Assembly: GCF_018139145.2 (NCBI RefSeq) | Contig: NC_059480.1 | Location: 18,600,428-18,664,427, forward strand | DNA: 64,000 nucleotides | Origin: Gymnogyps californianus | Lineage: Eukaryota > Chordata > Aves > Accipitriformes > Cathartidae | Reading direction: 5' to 3' | The notes under the pieces: generated by a model | Database searches by the model: none | Told to the model about the DNA's origin: nothing | Seen by the model: only the letters and a program-made list of their open reading frames with translations | Position numbers and translations under genes: made by a program | Shown: positions 35,008 to 47,800 of the stretch, piece after piece | Numbering within the stretch: position 1 is the first letter of the stretch | How the letters are laid out: every line of letters begins with the position of its first letter

Positions 35008-38000
35008 ATGGGGGACCTGCTGCGGCGGCTGGCCCTGCTCGGGGCGCTGGTGCTGTCGGGTGAGCGGGGTCCCGGGGTCTTGGGCACGGGGTTGTGCCGT
35101 TGCTGGGGGGTTCTGGGCCCCCTCAGTGGGGTCAGTGGGGGGTGATGGTGGCAGGGTCCAAGCTGGGCACAAGTGTCCCCAGGGCTGCATTTTGGGTATT
35201 GCCTGGCAGAGTCCCATCACTGAGCATCCCCTGCGCTTCTGTCCTGGCTGTGCCACCCAGAGCCATGTCCCTGCCTGGGCTGTGTGTATGTCTGTCTGTC
35301 TGTCTGTGCACAGTGTCTCTGTGTCTGTGTGTCACTGTGTGTCCCTGTCTGTGTGCACAGTGACACTGCATCTATGACCACGTGTCCCTGCATATACTAG
35401 GTCCATGTCCATGTGTCCACGTGTGCCTCTGTGTGTGCATCCATCTACGTGCACAGTGCCACCGCATCTGTACCCAAGTGTCTCGTGTCTGTGTGTCCCT
35501 GTGTGTGCTGGGTCTGTATCTCTGCGTACCTCTGTGTCCATGCCCACGTCCTTGTCCCATGCCCATGTGTGCCCATGTGCCCCCGCATGTCCATCATTCC
35601 TGCATGTCCCATGTCCATGCCCCTGTGCAGCACAGACATGCAGTGTCCTGGCCTGCTCCTGTCCCCTCCATCCTTACACCACCCTGCCCTCGCTGAGCAT
35701 CTCTGCGGGGTGGCACTGGGCCCAGTAACCCCCCCAGCCCCCCCAGTTTGCCTGACACCACACCCCCAGGCGGGCTCTGTGTGAACCAGGAGGAGCGGCT
35801 CATCCACCACCTCTTCGAGGAGAAGGGCTACAACAAGGAGGTGCGCCCTGTCATCTCCACTGACCAGGTTGTGGACGTCTACCTGGCCCTCACCCTCTCC
35901 AACCTCATCTCGCTGGTGAGCCCCAGAGGGCAGTGCCCACTGTGGGGTGCCCCCCAGCCATGCCTCACCCCCAGGGCTGGCTGGGTGGGGGAGGACCTGA
36001 GGCCGCTGCCCTGAACCCTGGCTGGTGAGGGTTGGGGGGGGACGGCTGCTGGGCACGGCCCTGGCATCTCACTGCCCCACACTGTCATTGCAGAAAGAGG
36101 TGGATGAGACGCTCACCACCAACCTATGGCTCGAGCACGTGAGTAGGGACAGGCGTCACGGTGTCAGTTGTGCCCTGAGGCACGGGCAACAGGGTGGCCC
36201 AGCATGGTGAGGGGGTGACCTGGGGATCCCCCCTCCAGGGCTGGACCGATTACCGCCTGCAGTGGAACAAGTCCGAGTTTGGGGACATCGAGGTGCTCCG
36301 CCTGCCGCCAGACATGCTGTGGCTGCCTGAGATAGTCCTGGAGAACAAGTGAGCCATGCCTCAGTTTCCCCTCCCAGACCCCCCGAGCTGTGCCCAGTGT
36401 GTGCCCCTGCCTCTTGCCGGTCCTGCCATCACCTCAGCTCTATTCTGGCACAGCAACGATGGGCTTTTCGAGATCGCCTACTACTGCAACGTCCTCATCT
36501 ACAACACGGGCTATGTCTACTGGCTGCCGCCCGCCATCTTCCGCAGTGCCTGTCCCATCAACGTTGACTTCTTCCCCTTTGACTGGCAGAACTGCACCCT
36601 CAAATTCAGGTGCCGGGGGGCTGGCTGGGGCAGGGTAGGGCAGGGGCGGGCAGCAGGGTGGTGCCCACTGCTGCCAGCACCTTCCCTTGCTGCTGGGTGC
36701 AGCAAGGTGGGGATTTGCAGGTGACTCAGTGGCCCGAGTCCATCATGCTGGAGGTCAGGGTGGGTAGGTGGTGGGTACCAAGCAGCAGGTACAGCCCCTC
36801 ACGGCCTGTCCACCCCGGCTGCGGGCCAGCTCGCTGGCATACAGTGCCCTGGAGATCAGCATGCACTTGAAGACGGACAGTGACCCAAAGACGGGCAAGT
36901 CTTACCCGGTGGAGTGGATCATCATCGACCCCGAAGGCTTCACAGGTAACGCTTGTGCTCTCTGCCATGTCCTGTGGCGGTGGGACACCCTGTCCGGGGC
37001 TCAGGGGTACCCTGGCATTGGGGCACCTGCCATGGAGACACCCAAGTACCCAGGGCTTTGGCACCCTGGCACCCATCCCACCACACTTGGAGCTACCCAG
37101 ACCCAAGATGGGGAGACCAGTGCTGGTGGGGCTGCTGAGGATGGGCACGGTGGGGGTCCCCCGTGCCATGTGCTGTCCCATGTGCCCTGGCAGAGAACGG
37201 TGAATGGGAAATCATCCACCGCCCGGCCCGCAAGAACATCCACCCTGACAACCCCCCCGAGAGCACTGAGCACCAGGACATCACCTTCTACCTCATCATC
37301 AAGCGCAAGCCGCTCTTCTATGTCATCAACATTGTCACGCCCTGCATCCTCATCGCCTTCATGGCCATCCTTGTCTTCTACCTGCCCGCCGACAGTGAGT
37401 GAGCCCTGCGGCACCTGCACTGGGCACGGGGGTCACCCCATGGGGGCACCTCCATGTCCCACATCTGCACCAGGTCCTGGGACATGGGGACACCCCAATG
37501 CCCAGCACGGGGACATTCTGGTACTGGGACACCCCCACGCAGGACACCATCATCCCAGCCACGCACCCTGGCAGGGGCACACTTGGGCACAGGATGCCCA
37601 TAGATGCTCCATAATAGAAAACCCTATATGGGGCACTGTATAGTGGGACACTGGGAGGGCAATCCCAGCACTGGGGGCACTGGGAGGGGGACCTGGAGCA
37701 GAGTTTGCCCTGAGCTCACCTGCTCTCCAGGTGGTGAGAAGATGACCCTCGTGATCTCAGTGCTCCTGGCCCAGTCCGTCTTCCTTCTGCTCATCTCCCA
37801 GCGCCTGCCTGCCACCTCCCACGCCATCCCTCTCATCGGCAAGTGAGTCCTGGCCACCGCTGGGTGCAGCGGGGACATCGCAGGGTCCCCGCAGTGCGAG
37901 AGGGCAGCTCTGCCTGTGCCCAGCCCCTGTGGCAATGCCAGCTCCAGGTCCATGGCCCCCACAGGTATCTGCTTTTTATTATGCTTCTGGTGACGGCCGT

Positions 38001-38989
38001 GGTGGTGATCTGCGTCGTGGTCCTCAACTTCCATTTCCGCACCCCCAGCACCCACATCATGTCTGACTGGGTCAAAGAAGTAAGCGGGGTGCTGGGCTGG
38101 AGTGGGTGAACTGGTGGGTACAGGGGTGGCACTGTGTCCCACGGAGGGCATGGGACAGCACAGCCCTGGCATTGCATTGGGGTGTCCCATCTGTGCTGCT
38201 CCAAGGGGTTGCACACCTAGACTGGGGGCAGAAGGTGGGGACAAGGCGGCATTGCACCAGGGAGGTGGCCGAGGGACCTGACACCCCCTCCCATGCCCCA
38301 GGTCTTCCTGGAGAGCCTGCCCCGCCTGCTGGGCATGTCACAGCCGGCTGAGAGCCCGGCGGGCACCCCATGCATTCGGCGCTGCAGCTCGGCCGGCTAC
38401 ATCGCCAAGGCAGAGGAGTACTTCAGCGTCAAGTCCCGCAGCGAGCTCATGTTCGAGAAGCAGTCGGAGCGGCATGGGCTGGCCAGCCGCGTCACCCCTG
38501 CCCGTGAGCCATGGCCCCTCCACGGGGACACGGGGAAGGGTGGCGGAGTGGGGGTCTCCAGGGCTGGCAGCCCTTCGGAGCCCATCTTACCACCCCCCTC
38601 GCTCCCAGGTTTGGCGCCGCTGGACGCGGGCGAGGAGCAGCTCTACGAGCACATAAAACCTGTCGTTGATGGCGCCAACTTCATCGTCAAGCACATGCGG
38701 GAGAAAAACAGCTACAACGAGGTGGGGGCCATGGGTACGGGGGGGCAGAGGGGCCTCCCTGTGCCCACTGTACCCCCCACTGCCCAGCTCCCGGCTCCCT
38801 CCCCAGGAGAAGGACAACTGGAACCACGTGGCCCGGACCCTGGACCGCCTCTGCCTCTTCCTCATCACCCCCATGCTGGTGGTGGGCACCCTCTGGATCT
38901 TCCTCATGGGCATCTACAACCACCCACCACCGCTGCCCTTCGCCGGAGACCCCTATGACTATCGGGAGGAGAACAAGCGCTTCATCTAG
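35008..38989 (+). CDS. CHRND: CHRND, muscle nicotinic acetylcholine receptor delta subunit
   Basis: Delta subunit of the pentameric muscle acetylcholine receptor, a cation channel at the motor endplate. Twelve exons as in mammals: 35008-35059, 35770-35915, 36094-36138, 36239-36348, 36454-36609, 36830-36945, 37194-37394, 37731-37842, 37965-38079, 38302-38503, 38609-38721, 38807-38989. Phases agree throughout, with no stop or frame break. Signal peptide [17 protein letters not shown]; ligand-binding domain ([29 protein letters not shown]); Cys-loop with 13 residues between cysteines ([15 protein letters not shown]); TM1 from [17 protein letters not shown]2 [21 protein letters not shown]3 [16 protein letters not shown]; cytoplasmic loop with the amphipathic helix ending [17 protein letters not shown]4; tail [13 protein letters not shown]. 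It lies 738 bp after the PRSS56 poly(A) signal and 1.1 kb before CHRNG. Confidence 0.98.
35280..35640 (+). repeat. TGTC/TGTG simple repeat, CHRND intron 1
   Basis: Begins with TGTCTGTCTGTCTGTC near 35,290 and decays into GTGTCTCTGTGTCTGTG and CCATGTCCATGTGTCCACG words. Confidence 0.8.
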
Positions 38990-39043
38990 GGGGGTGGGAG
39001 GGTCCCATGTGCCAGCCCCCCCTCACCTGCCTTGGTTTGGGAA

Positions 39044-39049
39044 AATAAA
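39044..39049 (+). terminator. CHRND poly(A) signal
   Basis: AATAAA in GGAAAATAAAGCTGGG, 55 bp after the CHRND stop, giving a very short 3' UTR. Confidence 0.85.
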
Positions 39050-39524
39050 GCTGGGTGCTTCTCACCATGGGGTGCTGAGCTGGTGGCTGCTCTTGGTGTG
39101 CCCCTCTGGGCACGGTGCCCAACTTGACCGCTGTGTGTGTGCCAGGGAGGGTGATGCCCGCCCAGGGAATGCATGCTGTTGGGTGTCCTGAGCACGGTGG
39201 TCCTCAGCTGTGGCTGGAAGCGGTGTTTCCCAGAGGGGATGTGGTGGTACCAGCCCTGCTACTCCCGTTGGGCTGGGCACTCAGGACAGGATGGGCTGGG
39301 GAAGGGGAGAGACCCCCCAGCATGGCACCATCCCCTGCAGAACCACGCAGTGGGCAGAGAGCTCATCAGTGTCCATATCACCCCCCATCCCCATGACCCC
39401 CCAGCCAGACCCACGAGTGTACTCCCCAGCACACCCCATCCCGCAGTGCCCAGCTGGGGGCCAAGAGGGGTGTCTCCTTCCTCGGCTCAGCAGCGGGACA
39501 CCAGGGCTCCGGTTTCAGGGGGCA

Positions 39525-40009
39525 CAGCTGACATCCCCCCACCAGCAGTGGCCCAGGACAGCTGTCACATCCTCTCCGCTGAGACAGGAATCTGAACCCC
39601 CCCAACCCCCCTACACAGGGCCTGGCAGGATTTGGACCCCCAAGGCAGGCATCACTCCCCAGGCTGACATGGTGGGACTTGCCTGACCCTTCCCCACCCT
39701 ACACCCCGGGGGCAGCCGCCACCATGGGGGGGACAAGGCACTGCTGGGGGTGCTTGCAGGGGGGCACCCCTTTTCCATAACCCATGGGCACCTGGGTTTC
39801 TGCTGCAGGGAGATGCATCCCTCTGTGAGGGACATGGGGAAACTGAGGCATGGAGCTCATTTTGCCCCCAGACCCCCCTGGCACAAAATGCCAGAGGAGC
39901 TTCCCAGCAAACTGGCATCATCCCGCTGGCGGGGGGGCGTGGGTTGTCACCCGTCCCTCCCCGGCCCCTGTGGCTGTTGGGAACAGCTGACGGTGGCAGG
40001 GGACAGCTG
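39525..40009 (+). promoter_or_regulatory. CHRNG promoter region with four CAGCTG E-boxes
   Basis: CAGCTG at 39525-39530, 39559-39564, 39984-39989 and 40004-40009. The last two, GAACAGCTG and GGGACAGCTGTCC, are 20 bp apart and 86-111 bp before the ATG at 40095. Paired E-boxes close to the start are known for muscle receptor subunit genes and are myogenin/MyoD targets. No TATA box seen. Confidence 0.65.
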
Positions 40010-40094
40010 TCCTGTCCCACCAGGCGCCAGGCCCAGAACACCGCCGCGCAGGCAGCCGAGTGGAGCCCCAGCCCCTGCGCCCCGCAGCACCGCC

Positions 40095-43000
40095 ATGCGC
40101 TGCCATGGCCTTCTGCTCGCCCTCTGCGCCCTGGCAGGTAAGGAGTGCCCACCCCGGGGGGAGGCCTGGGGGGGCACCCGGTCACCCCCACCTTTGCCCT
40201 TGGGGGTTTGTCACCCGTGGGTGTACAGCTCCATGCACCATCCCACCAGGGTGTCCCCATGCTGGCAGCCTGCTGTCCCCGCGTCCTGCCCTGGAGAGGT
40301 CCCTGGGGCAAGCGGGCTGGGGGATGTGGGGGGGACGTACACCCCCCTGCTTGCACGCTGGGACGCTGATACACACCGTCAGGCATGCACAGCCGCATGT
40401 GCACACCTGCAGTAACACACGCGTGGGCATCCCCTCCCTGTGCACACCCCGTGCTCCTCCCCCGCCATGCCGGCAGGTCCGGGGGGCATCGGTGGCCCCA
40501 CCGTCCCCACTCTGGGGTGCCCCCATGGCACGTACCTTCCCCAGGCGTGGGCTGCAGGAACCAGGAGGAGAAGCTGCTCCAGGACCTCATGACCAACTAC
40601 AACCGGCACCTGCGCCCGGCCCTGCGCGGGGACCAGATCATCGACGTCACCCTCAAGCTCACCCTCACCAACCTCATCTCCCTGGTGAGAGACCCCCCCC
40701 GGTCCCCATAGTGGGACAGGATTTGCCCCCACACGTGGGGCAGCGGGCAGAGGCAGGCAAGGCACTAACGCCATCTCCCCCCTTCCTTCCCTGCCAGAAC
40801 GAGCGGGAGGAGACCCTCACCACCAACGTCTGGATCGAGATGGTGAGACCCCTCACCTCCAGGCAGGAGCCCCCCAGGAGCCACGTTTGCATCTCAGGGT
40901 GGCACCCCATGGAGGGCTGGCACCGTAACCTGCACCCTCTTTTTGTGGGTGCCCCCAGCTGAGCCCATTTTGGGGGCAGCATGGGACAGGCAGCTCACAA
41001 GCTCCCCTGCCTCGGGGAGCACCATGACCCCCCCTCTTTGCTCCCCTTCCCCTAGCAATGGTCTGATTATCGCCTGCGGTGGGATCCTGAGGAATACGAC
41101 AACATCCAGCTGCTGAGGGTGCCTTCCACCATGGTCTGGCTGCCCGACATCGTCCTGGAGAACAAGTAGGTGATGGGGCAATGGGGACATACCCCCGCAC
41201 AGGGGGTGGCAGCTGCCCCCCGGGGCACAGTTGGGGCTGAGCCCACCCTTTCCCCCCCAGCATCGATGGGACGTTTGAAATCACCCTCTACACCAACGTG
41301 CTGGTGTCCCCTGACGGCAGCATCTACTGGCTGCCCCCCGCCATCTACCGCAGCGCCTGCGCCATCCACGTCACCTATTTCCCCTTCGACTGGCAGAACT
41401 GCACCATGGTCTTCCAGTGAGCACCGGCTGGGCACGCGTGGGCACCATAGCGGGTCTTCTTGGGACACAAGGGATTAGCATGGGATGTCCACCTTTGCCC
41501 TGGGGCAACGAGCCCCTGGGCAGACAAGTGCCACCCACCTGTCCCCTGGCACCCCATCGGTGGCAGGAGGCACCTTGGCCAAGCCAAGCACCCCAAAGCA
41601 GAGCTGGAGGTGGCCAGCGTGACCTGGTGCCACACTGTCATCCTTTGCCCATCCAGCCCGCTGCATGCCAGCCTGTGCCACCCCCTTGTCCCTCCCCAGG
41701 TCCCAGACGTACAGTGCCAATGAAATCAACCTGCTGCTGACGGTGGAGGAAGGCCAGACCGTGGAGTGGATCTCCATCGACCCCGAGGCTTTCACAGGTA
41801 ACACCACGGCTGCCCCCGTGGCACAAGAGCAGCCTGTCACGGGGGGGCACGCAACAGGCCTGGTGCTACGCCGGTGGCTGCCAAAAGCAGGGCTGCAGGG
41901 ACTATTAGCAGCTCCCGCCATTACATGGGCACTTAAGTTATTAGTGGAAGCGGGAGTGTGGGAGAGATTTGTTTTTCTAACCCCCCCCGGCTCGGGGCTC
42001 TCACCGCCTGGCAGCCGCTCCCGGAGAGCACCGCTCCTGGGAGCTTGATTGATGCTGGGAACGTAGCTGTCACGGCCAAACGATGACGTTTTCCATCACA
42101 TTTTAATTGCATATTGAAGGAACAAAATGCTTTTTGGGCAACGAGATTTATTTTTTCATTACCGGCCCGAGCTGCGATCTTGATTGGGAAAAATCTATTG
42201 CTCCCGCAGACGGCGGGGGAAAACAGCGCGCCGTCACCCAGCGTCACGCTCGGCTTCCCCCCGCGGCGCCCTGGGAGCAGGGAGATGGGGGGGACCCTAG
42301 CCCCACACGTAACACCCTGGGAGCCCCCAAGGGGCTTGAGGTGCCCGATATCTGCCCAGCTGCCCCCTCCAACAGCTTTTTGGGGTATTTTGCCCGGGCA
42401 CCTTGGCACACTCCGCTGTGCTCACCTCCCTCCCCAGTGGCTCTAGCACCTTTCCCCACACCGTGTCCAGCCTGGGTACCCTATGGGGCCCACATCCATC
42501 ACCAGCCCTCCCCTTCCTCCCATCCTGGGCCGGGAGGCTGGCAGCCCCAGTGCCCCCGGCTGGGCGGTGGGACTCACGTGGCACCACTGCGCGGCAGAGA
42601 ACGGCGAGTGGGCCATCAAGCACCGCCCCGCTCGGAAGATCATCAATTCGGAGCACTTCACTCCAGATGACATCCAGTACCAGCAGGTTGTCTTCTACCT
42701 CATCATCCAGCGCAAGCCGCTCTTCTACATCATCAACATCATCGTGCCCTGCGTCCTCATCTCTGCCATGGCCGTGCTGGTCTATTTTCTGCCCGCCAAA
42801 GGTACGCGCTGATGCCGTGCCCACGGGGGGCACAGGGATGTGCAAGGGGGGCAGCGACAGGCAAGGAAGGGCTCATTGTCCCCTCTGTGCTTGGGGACCA
42901 TCAGTGCCACCTCTCACCCACTCCTGTGATCTGTGGGGGGAATTTCCAGGTATCCCACGGTGAAAGCCTCATGGCAGGACTTGGCCAGTTCAGCTTTGGG

Positions 43001-44622
43001 GTGGGGGCTTTTTGCCAAAGGAGGGCAATGCCCACACCACTGCCCCGTGCCAACCTCTGCCTTCCCCCCTCCTTGGCAGCGGGTGGGCAGAAATGCACAG
43101 TCTCCATCAACGTCCTCCTGGCCCAGACCGTCTTCCTCTTCCTTATTGCCCAGAAGGTGCCTGAGACCTCTCAGGCTGTGCCTCTTATCGGGAAGTAAGT
43201 GATGCACAGGGACGGGGGTGCCAGCCCTGCTGTCACACTGTGCCAGTGGGGTCTCTGGGTGCTGTGCAGCAGCCAGTGCCCAGGGACAGGACCCTGGCAC
43301 AGAAATAACCCCCAGCCCACGTGGGGCTGGCACAGGGCTACCACATGCCAGTGTCCCACTGCTGGTCCCCAGTTTCCAGCCCAGGAGGGCACTGAGAAGG
43401 ACCTTACATGCCCATAGCTTGTGACGCAGCAGCCCCCATGTGAGGCCCCATGCCCCCTCCCCAGGTACTTGACCTTCCTCATGGTGGTGACGGTGGTGAT
43501 CGTGGTGAATGCTGTCATCGTCCTCAATGTCTCACTGAGAACGCCCAACACTCACTCCATGTCCCAGAGAGTGCGCCAGGTACCCGCTGTCGTCCCCCTA
43601 CCCCTTATACATGGGGAATGGGGTGGGTATTTGGGGACCGAGGCCATGTCCCTCGCAGAGTGGTGTGGCAGGCATACCTTCATCTGAGTGCAAGTCCTGG
43701 CACAAAGAGAGACCCCCCCCATAAGTCCCCAAGGGACCACACTGTGCCACCAAACCCCTCCAAGCCACTCCAAACACTGGAGAGCAGCAGGTGCCGACAC
43801 ACCCAGCATCCCGGTGGCACAAGGGTACCCCACAGGGATGCTCCAGGCGATGCAAGGGGACCCAATCACACCCATTAGGTGCCCTGGGTGGTGTGTGGGG
43901 GATCAGGTCCCCGTGGGTGACGCTGTACCCAGGTGTGCCTGCACCTCCTGCCCCGCTACCTGGGCATGCACATGCCAGAGGAGACGCCGGGGCCACCGCG
44001 AGCTGCCCGGAGACGCAGCTCCCTGGGGCTCATGGTAAAAGCCGATGAGTACATGCTCTGGAAAGCCCGGACTGAGCTGCTCTTTGAGAAGCAGAAGGAG
44101 AGGGACGGGCTGATGAAAACCGTGCTGGAGAAGATTGGTGAGTGCCTCTGGGGGGTCGGCACCTCCCTGCGAGGCTGGGCGATGTGCCAGGCGGCTGGGC
44201 ACTCACTGTGCCGGGTGCCTGCTGTGCCGGCTCTGCTGCCCGTAGGACGTGGCCTGGAGAGCGGCAGTGCCCAGGACTTCTGCCAGAGCCTGGAGGAGGC
44301 AGGCCCTGAGATCCGCGCCTGCGTGGATGCCTGCAACCACATCGCCAACGCCATGCGGGAGCAGAACGAATTCAGCAGTGTGAGTCAGGGCCAGGGGGGA
44401 GAGGGACCCACGTGGGGGGCAGCAGGGGCAGCCCTCACCCCCCTCCTCATGCAGGAGAGCGAAGAGTGGATCCTGGTGGGACGGGTGATCGACCGTGTCT
44501 GCTTCTTCATCATGGCCTCCCTCTTCGTGTGCGGCACTGTCGGCATCTTCCTCATGGCTCACTTCAACCAGGCGCCCACCCTGCCCTTCCCTGGGGACCC
44601 CAAGCAGTACCTGCCGCAGTGA
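40095..44622 (+). CDS. CHRNG: CHRNG, muscle nicotinic acetylcholine receptor gamma subunit
   Basis: Gamma subunit of the embryonic muscle acetylcholine receptor, replaced by epsilon after innervation in mammals. Twelve exons: 40095-40137, 40545-40684, 40798-40842, 41056-41165, 41261-41416, 41700-41797, 42598-42801, 43080-43194, 43465-43579, 43933-44137, 44246-44379, 44455-44622. All borders are GT-AG and all phases agree. Signal peptide [54 protein letters not shown]; Cys-loop [17 protein letters not shown]1 [18 protein letters not shown]2 [21 protein letters not shown]3 [20 protein letters not shown]; loop ending [17 protein letters not shown] into TM4; tail [11 protein letters not shown]. 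Exon lengths 3, 4, 5 and 9 (45, 110, 156, 115) equal those of CHRND, as expected of sister genes. Intron 6 (800 bp) is the longest apart from the promoter-side ones and carries an AT-rich island. Confidence 0.97.
42055..42210. promoter_or_regulatory. AT-rich candidate regulatory element, CHRNG intron 6
   Basis: In the middle of a GC-rich gene, this block is AT-rich, non-repetitive and has no codon pattern: GATGACGTTTTCCATCAC, TTTTAATTGCATATTG, GATTTATTTTTTCATTACC. It contains TGACGT (CRE-type), an octamer-like TTGCATA and TAAT cores. The contrast suggests conserved regulatory DNA, which needs alignment to other birds. Confidence 0.45.
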
Positions 44623-44848
44623 TGCCCGCAGGTGCCTGCCAGCCCTGCTGCTGCCGGGACCACTGGAGCCAGGAGCTGGGCACCCCCAAACCAGCCTGCC
44701 TGGCCGAGGTCCCTGCGGGCACAGCAGCTCCTGGTGCCAAGCACAGCGCTGGAGGAGGACTGGGGATGGCGGGGCTCTGCAACCCCCCAGCAGTGGTGGT
44801 GATGGGAAAGGGGGGAACACGGGGTGGCCATGCTGTGCTGAACGTGGA

Positions 44849-44854
44849 AGTAAA
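44849..44854 (+). terminator. CHRNG poly(A) signal (variant)
   Basis: AGTAAA in GTGGAAGTAAAGCCTG, 227 bp after the stop. No AATAAA lies between the stop and this point, so this common variant is the best candidate. Confidence 0.55.
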
Positions 44855-47800
44855 GCCTGCGGCAGTCTTGCAAGCCTCCGTGGCATCATTGCTGCATGCC
44901 CACTGATGGAGTTACTCCTCTCGGACAGGCTGGATGTGCCACCCACGCAGGCTGGCCACAGACCTCTAAGCCACACAGTCCTGTCGCAGCACTCCACAAG
45001 GGTGCTGAGAGATGAGACAAGGGGGAACCGGAGCAGAGTCAGGCATCTGATGGGCTGTGCACCAGCACTGGCAGCAAGAGCCACATTACCCTGCTGCAAA
45101 TTCACAGCTTCAAGCCCAGGACAAATGGGGCATCCCTTGCCACAGCAATGGTGGCAACAGGGCAGGAATCACAGATACAGCTCCCCATCTCGGGGCAGCC
45201 ATGGAGCCAGGGATGGGATTAGGGGCAGGTAATTCCTCCCTCCATTTATGCCCCGGCCATGGCTTTTGGGGGCAGCTGAATTGCTGCCCCTGCTCCCTAG
45301 CAAGCAGCTTGGGGTGGGAAGACCCTGGGCCACCAGGGACCCCTCAGGGACGGGTGCCCCTTGGCACCCACCCTGCTACAAGCATCATTACATGACTCCC
45401 TCCCCCGCCGGCCCTCCTTGCCCCACGGGATCATCTCTGCTAAGCACGGCCCCTTTCCCCCATCCCAGTGACGCCGCATCCCCCCCGTGCCCCTCACTGA
45501 CCTCTGGGGCCCCTGTGGCTTTGTCCCTGCTGGCAGGGGAGATACGGGAGGTCAGCCTGGGAACAGTGGCGGGCAGCGTCTGCTCCTCTGTGGTCCAGCT
45601 CACGCCACCTGCGCCCGGCTCCAGGACATGCTGTGTCTCCATCAGCCTCACTGCCCCAGCACCAGCTGCCTCTGCTGCTGCTAGGAGAAAGCCAGCTGGT
45701 TATTGCCCGCAACTGGCTCCTGGCGCTGCCTGCCAGAGGTGAGGGCACTGTGGGCATGGATGGAGGAGGGAGGCAAACGCCTAGCAGCTGAGACATCACC
45801 TCTTGGACACCTGCAGCCTGGTCATGGCCCGGAGCCAGCCTCCAGCTGTGCCAGCCTGCCCGTGCTCTCTGCAAGGTGGCTTTTCCTGCCCCATCCCTGG
45901 GAGGGGTGTGATGCCCACACCACCGAGACCAGGTGGATCCGGTGCTCCAGGCTGGCACCTTGAAGCAGGCTGGGATGGTGCCCACCAACACAGGCAGGGG
46001 TTCCCAGAGGAGCTCACCAAGCACCCAGCGCCCTGCCTGGGTCACCCCCCATGGGGGCAGCCCTGTGGCCATGATCTGTGTGAGGTGACCAGGTGCTGGA
46101 GCACTGTACTCCTCCCGGCCACAGCCTTCTTGCTAGTGACTGATGGCACCACACAGCACTCCTGTCCCCCCACAGCCACCCCACAGCAATGTCCTCTCCC
46201 CAGCCCCACAGGGGCTGAAGGGACAGGCTGCCCTGGCCAAGTGTCCCCAGCCCTGCGAGAGCTGGGGGCTGCCATAAGCTGCCCAAACCATAGCACCAGG
46301 GATGTCCCCAGCCCCTGGGCTCTCCCTCCCCAAGGAGGTACAGAATTAACGAGCTCTGGTCCGTCTTTGCCTGGCCATTTCCCCCTCATTCCTGGGTCCC
46401 CGTTGCCCTGCTGCCAATCTCCAGGGCAAGGGGGCTCTGAACAGGGCCAGGTACTGTCACCTACTTCTCCCCACTCTGCAGAGCTGCTGCTTCTTCCGGG
46501 TGAGCTCAGTCCCCAGCATGTCCATACAGCACAACTGGAGAGGGACAAGCTCTTCCAGCCGGCCAGGTGCATGCGACTGAGATAACATTCTCCACCATCC
46601 CCAAGCAGTGGTTTTATCTGCCCTCCGGAGGTCCCTGGGGTTTATCACCACACCAGAGACAAGGACAAAACCAAAAGCAGTTAGCTTGGATGCCACAGGT
46701 CTTGGGCAACAGATGTGTCTTGCAGGATCCGGTGGGGGAACATCTTGTAGGTCATCCTATCCAGTGCTGGCAGGGTGCTGGGGGGAGTGCAGTGAGAGGA
46801 AAAGCCCCCCCAGCCCAGCATCAGCCCCACGTGCCCACGCCCCATCAAGAAGCACTAAGATAGGGCAACATCATCCTCCAAGCATCCCCCAACTGCTCCC
46901 CTCCAAAACTGGGGACTCCTTTCTGTGGGCTGGGAAGCAGATTTCCTCCTTAGCTCCAGCTCGGAGACACCCAGCACAACCCCCCACCGTCCCCCGAGTC
47001 CCCCAGCCAAGCCCAGCCCAGCCGTCAGCCCCCACTTGAGCAGCCGTAGCCAGAGACACCCAGGGCCCATGAGCCCACCACGGCCCAGCATCCCCTTGGG
47101 AAAGAAGAGCCCTGGGGCTGGACTCCAGGGCTCGAAAGAGTTCAAAGCCCTGCCGGTTTCCCCAAAGGCCACTATGCAGGGATCTGAGGAAATTTAAGGG
47201 TGGACAAAACCTTCAGGATGAGGAGAGCAGGGATGGTCACGACTCACCGCAGATTTGGGGCTCCCATGGCTCCACGCTTGCTTCCTGAATGAAGAGGATC
47301 TGAAACCTTTTTCTAGAGCATGACAGAGGCTCCTTCCCCTCCCAAACAACCCCATGGCTATCTTTTCACCAGTCTTATCAGCAGGACACAGTAGACCACA
47401 ACCCAAAAGTCCTGCTCAAAAAACAGTCTGGCTCTATCCCTCTCCAAGCCATAGGAGGCACCAAACGTGGTGCTTGGCACTGATCGAACACTGCTTTTCT
47501 TCTGACCTCAGGAAAAGTTATAGCCTTAAAGAGGACAAACTCCACACCCCACCCCTCAAGGCTAGGCAAGAGGAACCAGTGCTGAGTTCCTTCAAATCTC
47601 AACCACGGGGGCAGCGGGAGGAGAGGAACAGCCTCCCAGCGAAGGGCTCTTCCACAGCCCACTCACAAAGCGTATTTAAGGGCGAACACAGCAGGACTGC
47701 AGCATTTTCAGATTTAATAGCAAGCCTGCACTCACCAGCCCCAGCTTAGACACAGGGCATCAGAGGCGAGAAGTGGGCGACTACATGAAACAGCAGAGGT

